A stretch of DNA of 64,000 nt from Globisporangium splendens (GCA_006386115.1 VFIW01000061.1:216352-280351), one strand, 5' to 3'; counted from the first letter of the stretch, positions 31,761-41,721 are shown. The notes: generated by a model from the sequence alone, not told the origin. Numbers and translations are program-made.

Positions 31761-32717
31761 ATGCTCATGCTGCATCAAGCGGTGTCTCCGTCTCTGGAAG
31801 CCCCGCCATCCTCCTCCTCACTCGGACTGCGCGTGCTGGCGGTGGAGGAGATCGCGCGCACGCTGCTGCTGCTGCTGGACGTGCGCAGCATCGACGCCAT
31901 GCTCGCGAGCATCCACAAGGACGCGGCGCTGCACGGGTACCTGTGCGACACGGCGCTCTGGTCCGAGCTATTGGACCAGCATTTTCTCGGCCGCATCCCC
32001 GCGGATCTCCGGTTCCTGGGCGTCCCGCAACGCGTGCGGTCGTGGGACTGGACGGATGCAAGCGTGGCGTGTCGAGAGCTCCAGGAGTTTCTGCGCTCGG
32101 GTGACGAACGCGCGCATTTCGAGCGCACCGTGACGGTCGTGCGCGGCGACATTGGCTACGTGCAGGACATTGACGGCAAGCCGCTGGACGGACTCGGGTT
32201 CCCGACGAATTCACACCTGACAAACCATTACATCGGCGCGGCCGGCGCGATTTTTCGTCGCGCGGGGAATGAGCTGAACACGTTTGTCAACGATCCGCTG
32301 TTCCGCGGCCGTCGCCGGACGGGTGAAGCTGTTGTGACTCCAGCGTTCAATGCCGGCGTCTCGAAGCTCATCCATTGTGTGGGACCGCGCATCACGCAAC
32401 CCGAGTGCTATGAGCTGCTTGGACAGACCTACGAGGCTTTGATGACGGCCGTGCTGCGCGAAGACCTCGAGTGCGTCGCGATCGCGTCCATCTCGACGGG
32501 CAACATGAGCATCCCCGCGAAGGAAGGCGCGCAGGTCGCGATGCGCGCGATCCAGAAGTTCATCCGAAGCAACCACTGGGAAGGCTCGCTCGCTGTTGTG
32601 TGCTTTGAGGACTCGATCTTTAACGCGTTCACGAGCGAACGCACGGCTGTTTTGCAGGCATTCAACGCGCAGCCGCCACTGCCAACGACGGACGTCCGAG
32701 TGCTCCCGTGGATGTAG
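31761..32717 (+). CDS. F-box-like plus macro-domain protein
   Basis: Single exon, 318 residues from the ATG at 31761 (MLMLHQAVSPSLE). Residues about 25-75 resemble an F-box: LLLLLDVRSIDAML followed by CDTALWSELLDQHF. Residues about 122-305 form a macro domain: VVRGDIG at the start, a DGLGFPTNSHL segment in place of the usual DAIVNAAN, IFRRAGNELN, SKLIHCVGP, IASISTGNMSIPAKEGAQ (phosphate-binding loop), and LAVVCFEDSIFNAF. Macro domains bind or hydrolyse ADP-ribose. Here the catalytic Asn pair is absent, so a reader role is more likely. F-box proteins recruit substrates to SCF ubiquitin ligases. The combination is an inference and needs domain searches. The macro half closely resembles the macro-only cassette genes. 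Confidence 0.75.
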   Translation: MLMLHQAVSPSLEAPPSSSSLGLRVLAVEEIARTLLLLLDVRSIDAMLASIHKDAALHGYLCDTALWSELLDQHFLGRIPADLRFLGVPQRVRSWDWTDASVACRELQEFLRSGDERAHFERTVTVVRGDIGYVQDIDGKPLDGLGFPTNSHLTNHYIGAAGAIFRRAGNELNTFVNDPLFRGRRRTGEAVVTPAFNAGVSKLIHCVGPRITQPECYELLGQTYEALMTAVLREDLECVAIASISTGNMSIPAKEGAQVAMRAIQKFIRSNHWEGSLAVVCFEDSIFNAFTSERTAVLQAFNAQPPLPTTDVRVLPWM

Positions 32718-33056
32718 CAGCATGGAAGCATCTCTACCAGGCTTAGATTAAAGCTTTTCTATCTTTTGAGGGGTGGTTTTGCAATGTATTTGAAAGAAAA
32801 AAGTGCTGGAAACAACGCGTTTCTCTATAGCAAGGCTATATGTCAATGTCGAAGTGTGCGAGCATGGAACTCATTTTCAAAAAGAGATGTGTTCATTTAT
32901 AGCTGGCAAGGATTGCCATGAGGGCTTGATTGCATCGGTTTTATAATAAATTCTGTCATGATGCTGGTAATACTTGTGCATGTACACGAATGAGCCCATC
33001 AAGGTTGCTCTGCGATAGCGTTTTGACTTGCGTAGGAAGGTGCAAAGGCTGAGAAC

Positions 33057-33653
33057 TTACAGCTGTGCGACGGACGAGCCGAGCACCGCCAGCTTCTCGA
33101 CAGCGAACGCCTCAAACACGGCGTCTTCGTAGCACACGATCGCCAACAGACCGTCCCAGTGCGTGCGTCGGATAAACTTCTCGATCACACGCATCGCGAC
33201 TTGCGCGCCTTCCTTCGCGGGGACACCCATGTTGCCCGTCGAGATGGACGCGATCGCGACGCACTTGACATTTTCCCGGATGATGGCGTTCATGAGGTTT
33301 TCGTACGTCTTCTCAAGCAGCTCGTAGCACTGATACTGGGTGTTGCGAGGTCCCACGCAGTGGATGAGTTTGGAGACGCCAGCCTTGAAACTCGGGGTGA
33401 CGACCACGTCTCCCGTCGGGTGGTTGCCGCGCATCCACGCACTGGTCACGTACGTGTTGAGTTCGGGTCCCGCTCGTCGGAAGATGGCAGCTGCGGCGCC
33501 GATGTTATTGAACGTTAGGTGCGAGTGCGTCGGGAACCCGAGTGCGTCCACAGGAGTGCCGTCGACGTCTTGCAGCGTGCCGATGTCTCCACGGATGATC
33601 CTGACTGAGCGGTCGAAGTGGACGAGTGCTTTGGTTTGCGAGCGGGTCAGCAT
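33057..33653 (-). CDS. Macro-only domain protein (cassette copy A)
   Basis: Single exon, 198 residues from the ATG at 33653 (MLTRSQTKALVHF). Almost the whole protein is one macro domain: RGDIG at residues 21-25, DALGFPTHSHL at 36-46, IFRRAGPELN at 57-66, SKLIHCVGP at 94-102, ASISTGNMGVPAKEG at 135-149, and LAIVCYEDAVFEAF near the end. The canonical NAAN catalytic/adenine-side motif is replaced by GFPTH, while the glycine-rich phosphate loop is kept. Binding of ADP-ribose or a related ligand is possible, hydrolysis is doubtful. It is the macro half of the gene at 31761 without the F-box-like part. Identical protein in copies B and C. An initiator-like element lies 43 bases upstream. Confidence 0.85.
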   Translation of the reverse strand: MLTRSQTKALVHFDRSVRIIRGDIGTLQDVDGTPVDALGFPTHSHLTFNNIGAAAAIFRRAGPELNTYVTSAWMRGNHPTGDVVVTPSFKAGVSKLIHCVGPRNTQYQCYELLEKTYENLMNAIIRENVKCVAIASISTGNMGVPAKEGAQVAMRVIEKFIRRTHWDGLLAIVCYEDAVFEAFAVEKLAVLGSSVAQL

Positions 33654-33695
33654 GGTGGTTGTTTCGTAGTGATGCCGTTGTGTGGGGTTTGATGC

Positions 33696-33711
33696 AAGTT
33701 GGTAAATGAAC
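33696..33711 (-). promoter_or_regulatory. Initiator-like element, macro-only gene A
   Basis: Minus-strand GTTCATTTACCAACTT, a good but imperfect match to the oomycete initiator, 43 bases before the ATG. Copies at 47427-47442 and 63250-63265. Confidence 0.5.
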
Positions 33712-34517
33712 TGTTTGTGTCACCATATTGACCGTCATGTGGTCGTTCGTCCACATGTGCAGGTTCACAAACGCTTGTGTGAATGATGGTTATTTTTATG
33801 ACTCATTTTTGACGCCAGCTTTTATGTCACCTCCAATCAGTCAGTGCTGTGTCTACCACCCAATCCGCAGCGTCATCTCGGTCGTTTGAGTTTCTGTATG
33901 TGCAGATCACAAAGGCGGTCTGTGATGCGTACGATGGCATGGGGCGAACAGGTGCGCACAACTCACACGACAGTACATCATGGAAAACGCCACTTGCATG
34001 GTCTGTAACACCTATTACACGCTTCCACGTGCAAGCTAATCAAATAACTTTATACGTCGTAGTTGTGGTTCTAACCTAGTGACATGCCAATGCTTTCTGG
34101 TACCAAACAGCACTTGCACCGTCGTCTTTAACAGCGTCAAGTACTTGAAGTATCACTGTGAAACATCGGTGCAGCTGGATGATTGCGACAAGTCTCAGGA
34201 CAATTCTGCGGCACATTTTGGCGATTCAGAAGGCCAGCACTCTTTAATGAGTCATCGAAACGACCATCATTCATACGAGTTTTGTGGATTCGCAAGATGT
34301 GTTTCCTCTCTGAGTTCCTGTCTTCGACAGAGGCAAGTTAGACTACCATGATCGATATAAAGACAATGGGCGAAGCGTAATACCTCAAGTGTACTGACCA
34401 TTCAATCGTTTAAGGAAAGGCATTCGCGCAGCGAAGTCATCTTTGTCAAAATTACATGCGGACGCATCATTTCGCGGGTACGCTGCAGTGGGGTCGGAGA
34501 CGCCGAGTGTTATTTGC

Positions 34518-35343
34518 TTACCATGGAAGCTGTTCGCCGGTGTGGTTGTAGAACTTGCCCGAGTCGGCAATAGCAAAGTTACCGATAACGCTGATCAGGT
34601 CGCGGACGCTCGTGTCCGTGGAGATGGCCTTGACAACAACGTCGCCCATGACGAGGTCCACACCACCTCCAGTCATGTCGGTCGCCACGTAACCAGGGTG
34701 CAGCGCAAAAGAGCCAATGTTGTCGTTTTTCAAATCGACGGCGAGACACGAGTTAATCATGTTGAGCGCGGTCTTCGAGGTACGGTACCCATACGCAGTC
34801 CCGGTGTTGAGAGTGATGCTGCCGACATACGACGAGATCTGCGCGACATTCGCCGACCCGTGCTTGGCCACGGCGGCCTTTAGGTGCGGAATGAACGCAC
34901 GCGTGACCACGAACGGACCGACGCTGTTGACCTCAAACTGCCTGAGCAAGTCGGCTTTGGTCGTCGAAACCAAATCGCCACTCAGGTTGATGCCAGCGTT
35001 GTTGATGAGCAGGTCGATCGCTTCGCCCTCAAGTTCCTTGGCAGCGCGAAGTACGGAGGCTTCGTCGCCGCTATCGAGCTGCACGATCTTGTACGGTGAC
35101 AGTGCTGCCAACTGGCGCATCAGCATGCACACAGAGACATCACCACAAGGAGATCCTCATCGTTATTACTGAGGATAACGATGACATAGAACAACAGCAT
35201 GAGCAGTGTGCACGAACCTGATCGGCTTTGGCCGGGTTCCGGGCAGCGGCGATGACGTTCCACCCGAGCTTGACGTACTCTTCGACGAACTTGAGGCCGA
35301 TGCCGCGGGAGCTTCCAGTAATGAGGACAGTCTTGGCAGCCAT
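34518..35343 (-). CDS. C-factor/sniffer-like short-chain dehydrogenase (copy A)
   Basis: Two exons, 35343-35218 and 35111-34518, give 239 residues. The donor is GTTCGT and the acceptor GCGCCAG, phase 0. It is a classical SDR: NAD(P)-binding TGSSRGIG at residues 9-16, NNAG at 79-82, a serine in QISSYVGSI near 135, and Y151-x-x-x-K155 in YGYRTSK. It ends FYNHTGEQLPW, typical of the C-factor/sniffer (carbonyl reductase) group, so the gene is complete. Such enzymes reduce carbonyl compounds in the cytosol, protecting against reactive aldehydes. The substrate is unknown. The stop codon TAA overlaps a GTAAGC donor-like sequence, so an alternative 3' splice form cannot be excluded. Confidence 0.88.
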
Positions 35344-35976
35344 GGTATGGAGTGAAGTGGAGTGAGTGGCTCGGTGTGGTGAGCGGATCGTTGAGAGGGT
35401 GGTGGAGAACACGATGCGTTTTCAAAAGTGAGTGAGCAGTCCTGAACGCAATTAGTTGCCGATTTTTCTCTCCAGCTGCCTGCCATCGTTCCTGGACGGT
35501 GTTCTGTGCAAGTGTATTGTGTGTACTCATCACAAGATATATGGGTGTACAAAACGCAACCTTTGCTTGAAAAGTGGTGTACTCATCACCGTGGCCACAG
35601 TGAAAATGGAAAGAGGGAGGTACAATCGGGGTACACACCACGAAATATCTCAACTACAGAACGCAATTACAATACCTTTGCTGAAAGCGATGTATCCAAC
35701 TCCATAGCTAAGCGGATTTGGGAAGGATCAGTATTGCACTAGCAACCAAACAATACCGAGAAATTATCGAGTGCAGATTGCTACGGACTGGCAGTGCTTA
35801 GTATACTTGTCCTAGCGCTGTAGTATAGACCCACCACGGGAAGACATGCAATTATTGTGCATCTTTTTCTTCGCGCTGGACTGAACAAAAATCTAGAGAA
35901 TTGTGGATAGAAACAACCGGCAAAGTTCTCGAGAGCACGATCCATACTGGCAGCCCGTTCGGCAACACATACTACG

Positions 35977-36040
35977 TCATAAAAAGTGCGAAGATCGCAA
36001 ATTACTCGTAGCAATTCGCGATCTTTTGCACCTTTTATGA
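35977..36040. repeat. Long hairpin between the two SDR genes (copy A)
   Basis: An imperfect inverted repeat: the 27-base arm starting TCATAAAAAGTGCGAAGATC pairs with the 28-base arm ending TTTTGCACCTTTTATGA, leaving a loop of about 9 bases. Only a few mismatches and a one-base bulge. It could be a MITE-like remnant, a small-RNA precursor or chance. Copies at 49708-49771 and 60921-60984. Confidence 0.7.
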
Positions 36041-36551
36041 CAGGTGTTCGGCAGCCCAAACTCAAAATCGCCGATTTCAGCGAAGGGTTGTCCGACCTGT
36101 GCCGGCCCCACCGCCTCGACAAGTTATCATGGAATATTACAACAAGGCGGAGATAAGAATGCGAGGGTGAGAGCAGAGGAGATTGTGTGTCTGATCTCGC
36201 TTTGGAACAGCAAAAGTTGCGTAGTATAAACGAGTCTGTGCCAACACTTATTAATACCGGTACCGAAATAGAACAGCACAAGCGTTTGGCATTCCCCCGA
36301 GTCTTTGTCTATCCAATGAAAGCGCACGTATTGTTGGTTTCCCTACCCCATGACATCATGGCGTGACTCAGGCTGGTTGAGTCCACGGGATAGGGCTACA
36401 ATCCGCCCCTACGAATTGATGTGTCAACCGAGTCATCAAATGCGAATGATGCAATGGGTGTACTAATAACAATTGGATACGTACCTGATGACTCGAAAGA
36501 TGATGATGTCACGCTGGGTCGCATGAGGTTGCCCTCTTCCCTCTATCTCCG

Positions 36552-36567
36552 GTGCATTCTCCGTTTT
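36552..36567 (+). promoter_or_regulatory. Initiator-like element, RDH-like SDR gene A
   Basis: GTGCATTCTCCGTTTT, matching the oomycete initiator at about 13 of 16 positions, 57 bases before the ATG at 36624. Copies at 50283-50298 and 60394-60409. Confidence 0.5.
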
Positions 36568-36623
36568 GCCAAAAGCTTGACATCATCATCCAAAACCCTC
36601 AAGTCGACATTCAACAAAGCCTC

Positions 36624-37610
36624 ATGGGTGCGTCAGTCTCGACGAACACGACCCAAGTGCCCGAAAAATGGGACGCCAGCAAGATCCCATCACTCACCGG
36701 CAAGACTGCGATCGTGACTGGTGCGAACTCGGGTATTGGATACGAAATGGCACTCGAACTGGCCCGCAAAGGTGCGCACGTCGTGCTGGCATGTCGAAGC
36801 GCCGAGCGCGGGAAACAAGCCGAGGCGCGGATCCGTGAGTCCCTCGTGATGACCCCGGCGGCAGGCGAGGTTGAATTTGCGAAGCTTGACGTCGGCAGCC
36901 TCAAGAGCGTCAAGGAGTTTGCCGACGAATTCACCAACAGGCATGATCGCCTCGACATCTTAATCAACAATGCGGGCATTCTGGCTGCTAAGTACGATGT
37001 CTCGGTGGATGGCTACGAAAGTCAGTTCGCGATCAACCATCTGGGCCAGTTCGCACTCGTTGCCCATCTATTTGGCGTGCTGAAGAAGAGTGCGCCATGC
37101 CGGATCGTGAATGTGAGTAGTGTCCTCCACCACGACGCGAAATTTGATGAAGACAATATTGTGAAATTTGCGACCAAGTACGATGCAGGAACTGTCTACG
37201 GCGACAGCAAGTTGTGCAACATCTTGTTCACGAAAGAGCTCGACCGGCGCATCAAGGCTGCAGGCATTGTCGACGTTACCGCAGCCGTATCGCACCCTGG
37301 GTTGACGGAGACCAACGTCTTTTCGCAGTCAATCGCGGAAGGTGGGTTCTTTGCCCGACTCAAAACGAGGATGCTAACTTCGCTCCCACTATTCCAACCG
37401 GCGTCGATGGGAGCGCTGCCGACTCTATTCGCAGCCACAGCGCCAAACGTGCAAGGAGGGGATTACTTTGGTCCCAACGGCTTCAAACAGATGCGGGGAT
37501 ACCCGACTACGGAGGAACCATCCGATATCGCCAAATCAACAAGTGCTGCAAAGAAACTATGGGTCTTGAGTGAACGTCTGGCTCATCTCTCATTCGAGGT
37601 TAAGCAATGA
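36624..37610 (+). CDS. Retinol dehydrogenase/WWOX-like short-chain dehydrogenase (copy A)
   Basis: Single exon, 328 residues from the ATG at 36624 (MGASVSTNTT). A classical SDR: TGANSGIG at residues 32-39, LDV at 88-90, NNAG at 115-118, catalytic serine in VNVSSVLHH (165/166) and Y192-x-x-x-K196 in VYGDSKLCN. The HPG motif and a C-terminal substrate lid follow. The order and spacing match the retinol dehydrogenase 11-14/WWOX-type SDRs, which use NADP(H) to reduce retinal-like or lipid aldehydes. The exact substrate is not predictable. The leading Met-Gly could allow N-myristoylation (MGASVS), which is an inference. Convergent with the ZADH2-like gene. Identical protein in copies B and C. Confidence 0.9.
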   Translation: MGASVSTNTTQVPEKWDASKIPSLTGKTAIVTGANSGIGYEMALELARKGAHVVLACRSAERGKQAEARIRESLVMTPAAGEVEFAKLDVGSLKSVKEFADEFTNRHDRLDILINNAGILAAKYDVSVDGYESQFAINHLGQFALVAHLFGVLKKSAPCRIVNVSSVLHHDAKFDEDNIVKFATKYDAGTVYGDSKLCNILFTKELDRRIKAAGIVDVTAAVSHPGLTETNVFSQSIAEGGFFARLKTRMLTSLPLFQPASMGALPTLFAATAPNVQGGDYFGPNGFKQMRGYPTTEEPSDIAKSTSAAKKLWVLSERLAHLSFEVKQ

Positions 37611-37778
37611 TTCTCTATTTCATTGCAAGTAGTTTCCTGCTTTTCTTCGTCTTCATTATTAGCCGTTTTTATATACACGTTTTAACGCAAATGTTCAATT
37701 TGAACAAGATTTCGTCTGGATTCGGTGTGTTTTTCCTTGTTGTCCGATTGCCATCTCAGCTGATTTATCAGCGAGTTT

Positions 37779-37809
37779 TTTGGCTTGCGAAGGTCCTTAG
37801 CAAGCCAAA
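37779..37809. repeat. Stem-loop downstream of RDH-like SDR (copy A)
   Basis: TTTGGCTTGC pairs perfectly with GCAAGCCAAA around an 11-base loop that itself contains AAGGTCCTT. It lies about 170 bases after the SDR stop codon, in the convergent interval, and might act in 3'-end formation. Copies at 51510-51540 and 59152-59182. Confidence 0.55.
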
Positions 37810-38305
37810 GTGACCATCCGTCGACGAAGGATAATCTCAATCCAGAGCTCTTCGACAACACAATAATGCGCAAAGACTCGGATATGTGATCTACACTGTC
37901 CACCCTGTAACTAAACGCACGGCTGTTTTGATGATGCAATCGACACCATTAGATAAACAATAGAACAATACATAGAGAATGGGAATGGAGTGTTCCGCAG
38001 CCTCTTGTCAGCACAATCTGCGGTCTGCGGTGCAACAGCGAAGCGCTCCAGGTCAAGACCATCCTTCTCCAGCCAAATCTCGCTAACCCACTCTCTTTGT
38101 ATAATATGGACTGAGACGAATGCCGACGAAGCATATGTGGTGTCGCAATATATGCCCATGTTGCAATAATGCTGAAAAAGATTGTTACTGGCTTAGTTAT
38201 GTGGTGTAGAATGCAAAGCACAGTGCAAATGTATAAATGTAGATCGTGGCGTACACTGGGTGGCTCTCTGTTTCTCACTACCAGTCGTCCACACGGCTAG
38301 CTACT

Positions 38306-39595
38306 CTAAACCAGCTTGACCACGAGCTTGCCGACGTTCTTCTTGTTGTACATGTAGTCGATGGCGTGGGGAATGGCTTCGAGGCCGCGAAACTCCGTCG
38401 GGTCGAGCTGGGACACCAGCTTGCCCTGCTCCGTGAGCGCAATGAGACGACCGATGTGCACTGGCGCCAGGTCGAGGAAGAACATGACCGCGAAGCCACG
38501 CACCGAGGCCGACTTCATCAACAGAGAGTGTGTGAGGCTGCCCGCGAGCGTTGTGTCGGTGGATTTGCCCTGGTACTGGGACACCAAGCCGAAGACGATG
38601 ATGCGACCACGCACGGCGATGTTGTCGACGGCCGCCTGGAACAGCGCGCCACCGACCGAGTCGAATACGAGGTCCACGCCTTGCGGGTATTCGGCCTTGA
38701 GAACAGCCGACACATCTTCCTTGGTGTAATTGATCACGCGATCAACGCCAAGCTTCTTGAGCGCTTCAGCCTTCTCGTCCGAGCTCGTGGTACCGATGAC
38801 GTGGTTGCCCGCGATCTTGGCGAGCTGCACGGCGAACTGGCCCGTGGTGCCTGCAGCAGCCGTGACGAGCACAGTTTGTCCACCTTGCTTCATTTCGCCG
38901 GCTTGCTCGAGTGCGATGGACGCGGAGACCCCGCAGCCGAAAAGCGGAAGCACCGACGGGTCGGCCTTGGGGATCTGGATCGCGGCCGACGCCTCGACCT
39001 CAACGTACTCACCGAATGCACCAAACTCTGCGCGAGGTGATAGCAACAAGTAGGGACGGAGAGAGTGTAAAGAAGGGACAACGATTTGTGTCAGTATCTG
39101 AAAAAAGAGATGAGGTGGTAAACACCGTTGTGAATGTACATGGCGGGGCAAACGTACTTTGGTAAACAACCGCATCGCCAACCTTGAGCGTCTCGACACC
39201 GGACCCGACGTCTGTTACAACGCCCACTTGAGAGGCATAAAAGCGACAACCACAACAACACGCCGGAGCAGTCACGAATCGCGTTAGAGCAATGTCCTCT
39301 AGATCCTTGCATGCAATTTCTGGAGGCACGAGTCATCGTGTATCATCGACAGCAGAACAACAAGAACAAGAACAACACACGTACCGGCTTCGATGCCACA
39401 GTCGAACGGCGGCGTCGTGTGGCCGTAGAACCCATTCGGGAGGTTCGTGTCGGTCGCCATGATGCCCAAGTAATGGTTCTTGACGACAATGTGTCCGTCG
39501 GCTGCTTTCGGGAGTTCCGGAATGACCACGATGCTTGTGGCGGTGCGGAAGTCTGGCGACAGCGTGTGGACTTGGACTTTGCGGTAGGATGGCAT
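38306..39595 (-). CDS. ZADH2/PTGR3-like zinc-free MDR oxidoreductase (copy A)
   Basis: Three exons, 39595-39385, 39226-39158 and 39027-38306, give 333 residues. Junctions are phase 1 and rebuild CGIEAVGVVTDVGSG and VVYQKFGAFGEY. Family: medium-chain dehydrogenase/reductase, without the catalytic zinc ligands. The Rossmann motif VTAAAGTTGQ is at about residues 148-157, followed by IGTTSSDEKAEALKKLG (NADP-phosphate side), VDLVFDSVGGALF, and a C-terminal GLEAIPHAIDYMYNKKNVGK. The best resemblance is ZADH2 (prostaglandin reductase 3), which reduces alpha,beta-unsaturated ketones, so a role in lipid-derived enone detoxification is plausible. An excellent initiator lies 67 bases upstream. Confidence 0.9.
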
Positions 39596-39661
39596 GCTTG
39601 AGGTGTTGTTGGTTTTCCGAGGAGAAGACTCTTGTCGTGGGTGGTGCGTGTTGTGCGTGTG

Positions 39662-39677
39662 CAATTGCAGAATGAGG
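39662..39677 (-). promoter_or_regulatory. Oomycete initiator, ZADH2-like gene A
   Basis: Minus-strand CCTCATTCTGCAATTG is almost the consensus GCTCATTYYNCAWTTT. It lies 67 bases upstream of the ATG. Copies at 53393-53408 and 57284-57299. Confidence 0.7.
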
Positions 39678-40039
39678 TTGGCGAAGAGAAGGAGAGAGAG
39701 AGAGATCGGCGGATAGAATCGAAGACCCGAGCGTCTGAGCTGCTTGCAATCTCCTATCTAGTATGTTGACTTCACTGCTGCAGTATGCAAACCAACAAGC
39801 TCGAGTTGTAGGTTGCTGTAGTAGACACTATCGCAATTAAATCACAATAGGCTTTTACTCAGTAGAGCTGACACGAACAGCACACGCAGCTTGTGGAGTT
39901 TCAAAATGACATAAGCTACGACAAGTGTTTGATGACGTCACGGAGACGTGGTCACGGCTACTACTACGTATCGATTGATTAGCGGGAAAGGTGCCACAAC
40001 CGACCGATTGCTTCGCTGAATACATATTTGTCTGCAATA

Positions 40040-41422
40040 TCCTATGGAGCGAATTACACGACATCCCAGGGATTACTGCTTATACGGCCCAGACTCTTCT
40101 CCGGCTGAAAGCCAACCGACTCTCCATGTGGAACTTTGAGAAAGCTGATCTATCCTGCTCGAATCCCGAATGTTCCCAAGTTGTCCAATCTTCTGTTCAA
40201 CATCTATTCTGGGAGTGTCCGACAGCCGAACTGGTGTGGAACTACTTCTATGCACTATGGGCGAAAATCGGAATCACTCCTGGTCACGACCCCGCAATCT
40301 GGACCTTCAGTCTGGATCTACCAGATACTCCAAGGCATGCATGGACCACGATCAAGAGACACATTATCGGACACAAGTTCTCCAATGAACATCTCCAAGA
40401 TCACCTTTATCCAGTCGCACACATGCTGTGGCGATATATGAGCGCGTCGCTCATACAGACCATTTGGTGTGCGCATCTGCGACGCATGGATTCGGATCCA
40501 ATCGAATCGACTTCTGAGATGGCGGTCATGATGACCAGATTAGAGGCAGGAATGCGAAACCTCACACGACTCGCTGAAGCTCAAGCTGGAGACTCTGACG
40601 GTCACACGGTTGCAGCAGTTCTCAAGGCATATGTCGACTGCTTTCTCAACCAAACCGACGCCATCCCCTTGACTCCAAGTGATACTCGCGGCGTTTACCT
40701 GTTGTTTTTCGATGGTGGATCACGCGGCAATCCAGTACCAGGAGGGACTGGATCCATTATCGTGCGTGTCCATAAGGACTCGCACACAGCCAGTTTAATT
40801 TGGACCGCGAGCATGGCGTATAGCAGGAAGGACACGACCAACAACTTTGCCGAGTACTGGGGTCTCATACATGGACTCCGAGAAGCCCAACGCAGTCACT
40901 TCGAACTGTTGTACGTGATTGGAGACAGTGCACTCATTATCTCCCAACAGCGAATGCATCGGTCCCCTCGACAGCACCGATTGGCACGTTTATACCAGAC
41001 AAGTCGACGACTCGCGGATTGCATCGACATCCGATGATGGTACCATCACTACCGTGCCTTCAACAAGATGGCGGACTCAGCCGCCAACCTAGCCATGGAT
41101 ACCAGAACCTCAACGCAGGTCCACTTCCCAACCCATCGAGCTGCTTTCAACAATCTCACCCAGGATCTTGACAACGACGTCATGCATTGGCTTATGCGAA
41201 GTTCGGAAGACCCAAGGTCAGTGGACAACACAAGGCAGCCTCACATAGGACCAAGAGAACATGCCATCCTGGTCAAAGATTATTTAGCATTCAGAAGTGA
41301 TCTAGTGCAATCCGCGCTGTAGACACATTTACACTCCTAGATGAAATTCGCAATGAAGATTAGGTAGGAGAATGGATATTGTAGGTCACGACGATGAACC
41401 TAAATATACCTCACCTTATAAA
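40040..41422 (+). mobile_element. Non-LTR retrotransposon, truncated copy A
   Basis: A 1.38-kb 3' fragment of the same family as elements 1 and 2, now oriented rightward. It begins after the target-site sequence TTTGTCTGCAATA (40027-40039). It is collinear with copy C without indels but has no second target-site copy after its 3' end (TTATAAA then CTTTGG). The first 330 bases or so are identical to copy C, after which base differences accumulate from about 40375. This suggests that its 3' part came from another element by recombination or conversion. Confidence 0.88.
40045..41322 (+). pseudogene. Retrotransposon zinc-ribbon and RNase H remnant (copy A)
   Basis: Reads WSELHDIPGITAYTAQTLL, then the Cys/His segment CSNPECSQ ... 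HLFWECP, then RNase H (FFDGGSRGNPVPGG, NNFAEYWGL, GDSALII). A single TGA at 41035-41037 cuts the RNase H before its last catalytic Asp (MADSAAN), and the normally conserved GNPGPGG is GNPVPGG. The frame continues after the stop to 41322. Confidence 0.85.
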
Positions 41423-41514
41423 CTTTGGAAGAAGTGATTGATATCGCACCCTCATTAGAAACAAATCACACGTTTCTGTTCAGCACTGAAACGTTTGACT
41501 CGTTTGACCCCAGA

Positions 41515-41721
41515 ATGGACAGGATTACAAACGGAGCCCAGGGAGAACGTTCGTCTACGCACTTGAGGTCTCCGCTGTCGTGCCTGCGCTCCTGCGTGGG
41601 TCTACACGACGAACATCCTACGACGAAGAAGCCAAGAAAGCGCAAACACTTCCAAGCGCCTCCCCTTGAACCCCTTCGCAGCATTTCTCAGTTGAGAAAG
41701 AGACCGCGGCAGCAAACATGA
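41515..41721 (+). other. Possible upstream ORF of the degenerate macro gene
   Basis: A 68-residue open frame starting MDRITNGAQGERSS, rich in basic residues at its end. Its TGA stop overlaps the ATG of the next gene as ATGA. It may be a regulatory upstream ORF, a chance frame, or the N-terminus of the next protein separated by a frameshift. No homology recognised. Confidence 0.25.

Larger units (their letters stand above)
32961..40039. repeat. Segmental duplication cassette A (about 7.1 kb, direct)
   Basis: This stretch recurs almost base for base at 46692-53770 (copy B, constant offset 13,731, no net indel) and inverted at 56922-64000 (copy C, coordinates sum to 96,961). Comparing by eye I found only four single-base differences: 34057, 35593, 35737 and 36302 (copy A coordinates). 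It holds four genes: macro-only, C-factor-like SDR, retinol-dehydrogenase-like SDR and ZADH2-like reductase. Non-coding stretches at 33654-34517, 35344-36551 and 37611-38305 contain no recognised gene. At its right end it joins a truncated retroelement. Its left border lies near 32960, downstream of the F-box-macro gene. Confidence 0.95.

Noticed and set aside
33849..34351. Two adjoining plus-strand frames (76 and 90 codons) inside the cassettes
   Set aside because: Conserved among copies only because the whole cassette is nearly identical; no protein features.
38246..39040. 264-codon frame opposite the ZADH2-like gene (also in copies B and C)
   Set aside because: Antisense shadow of a conserved enzyme; no start signal or homology.
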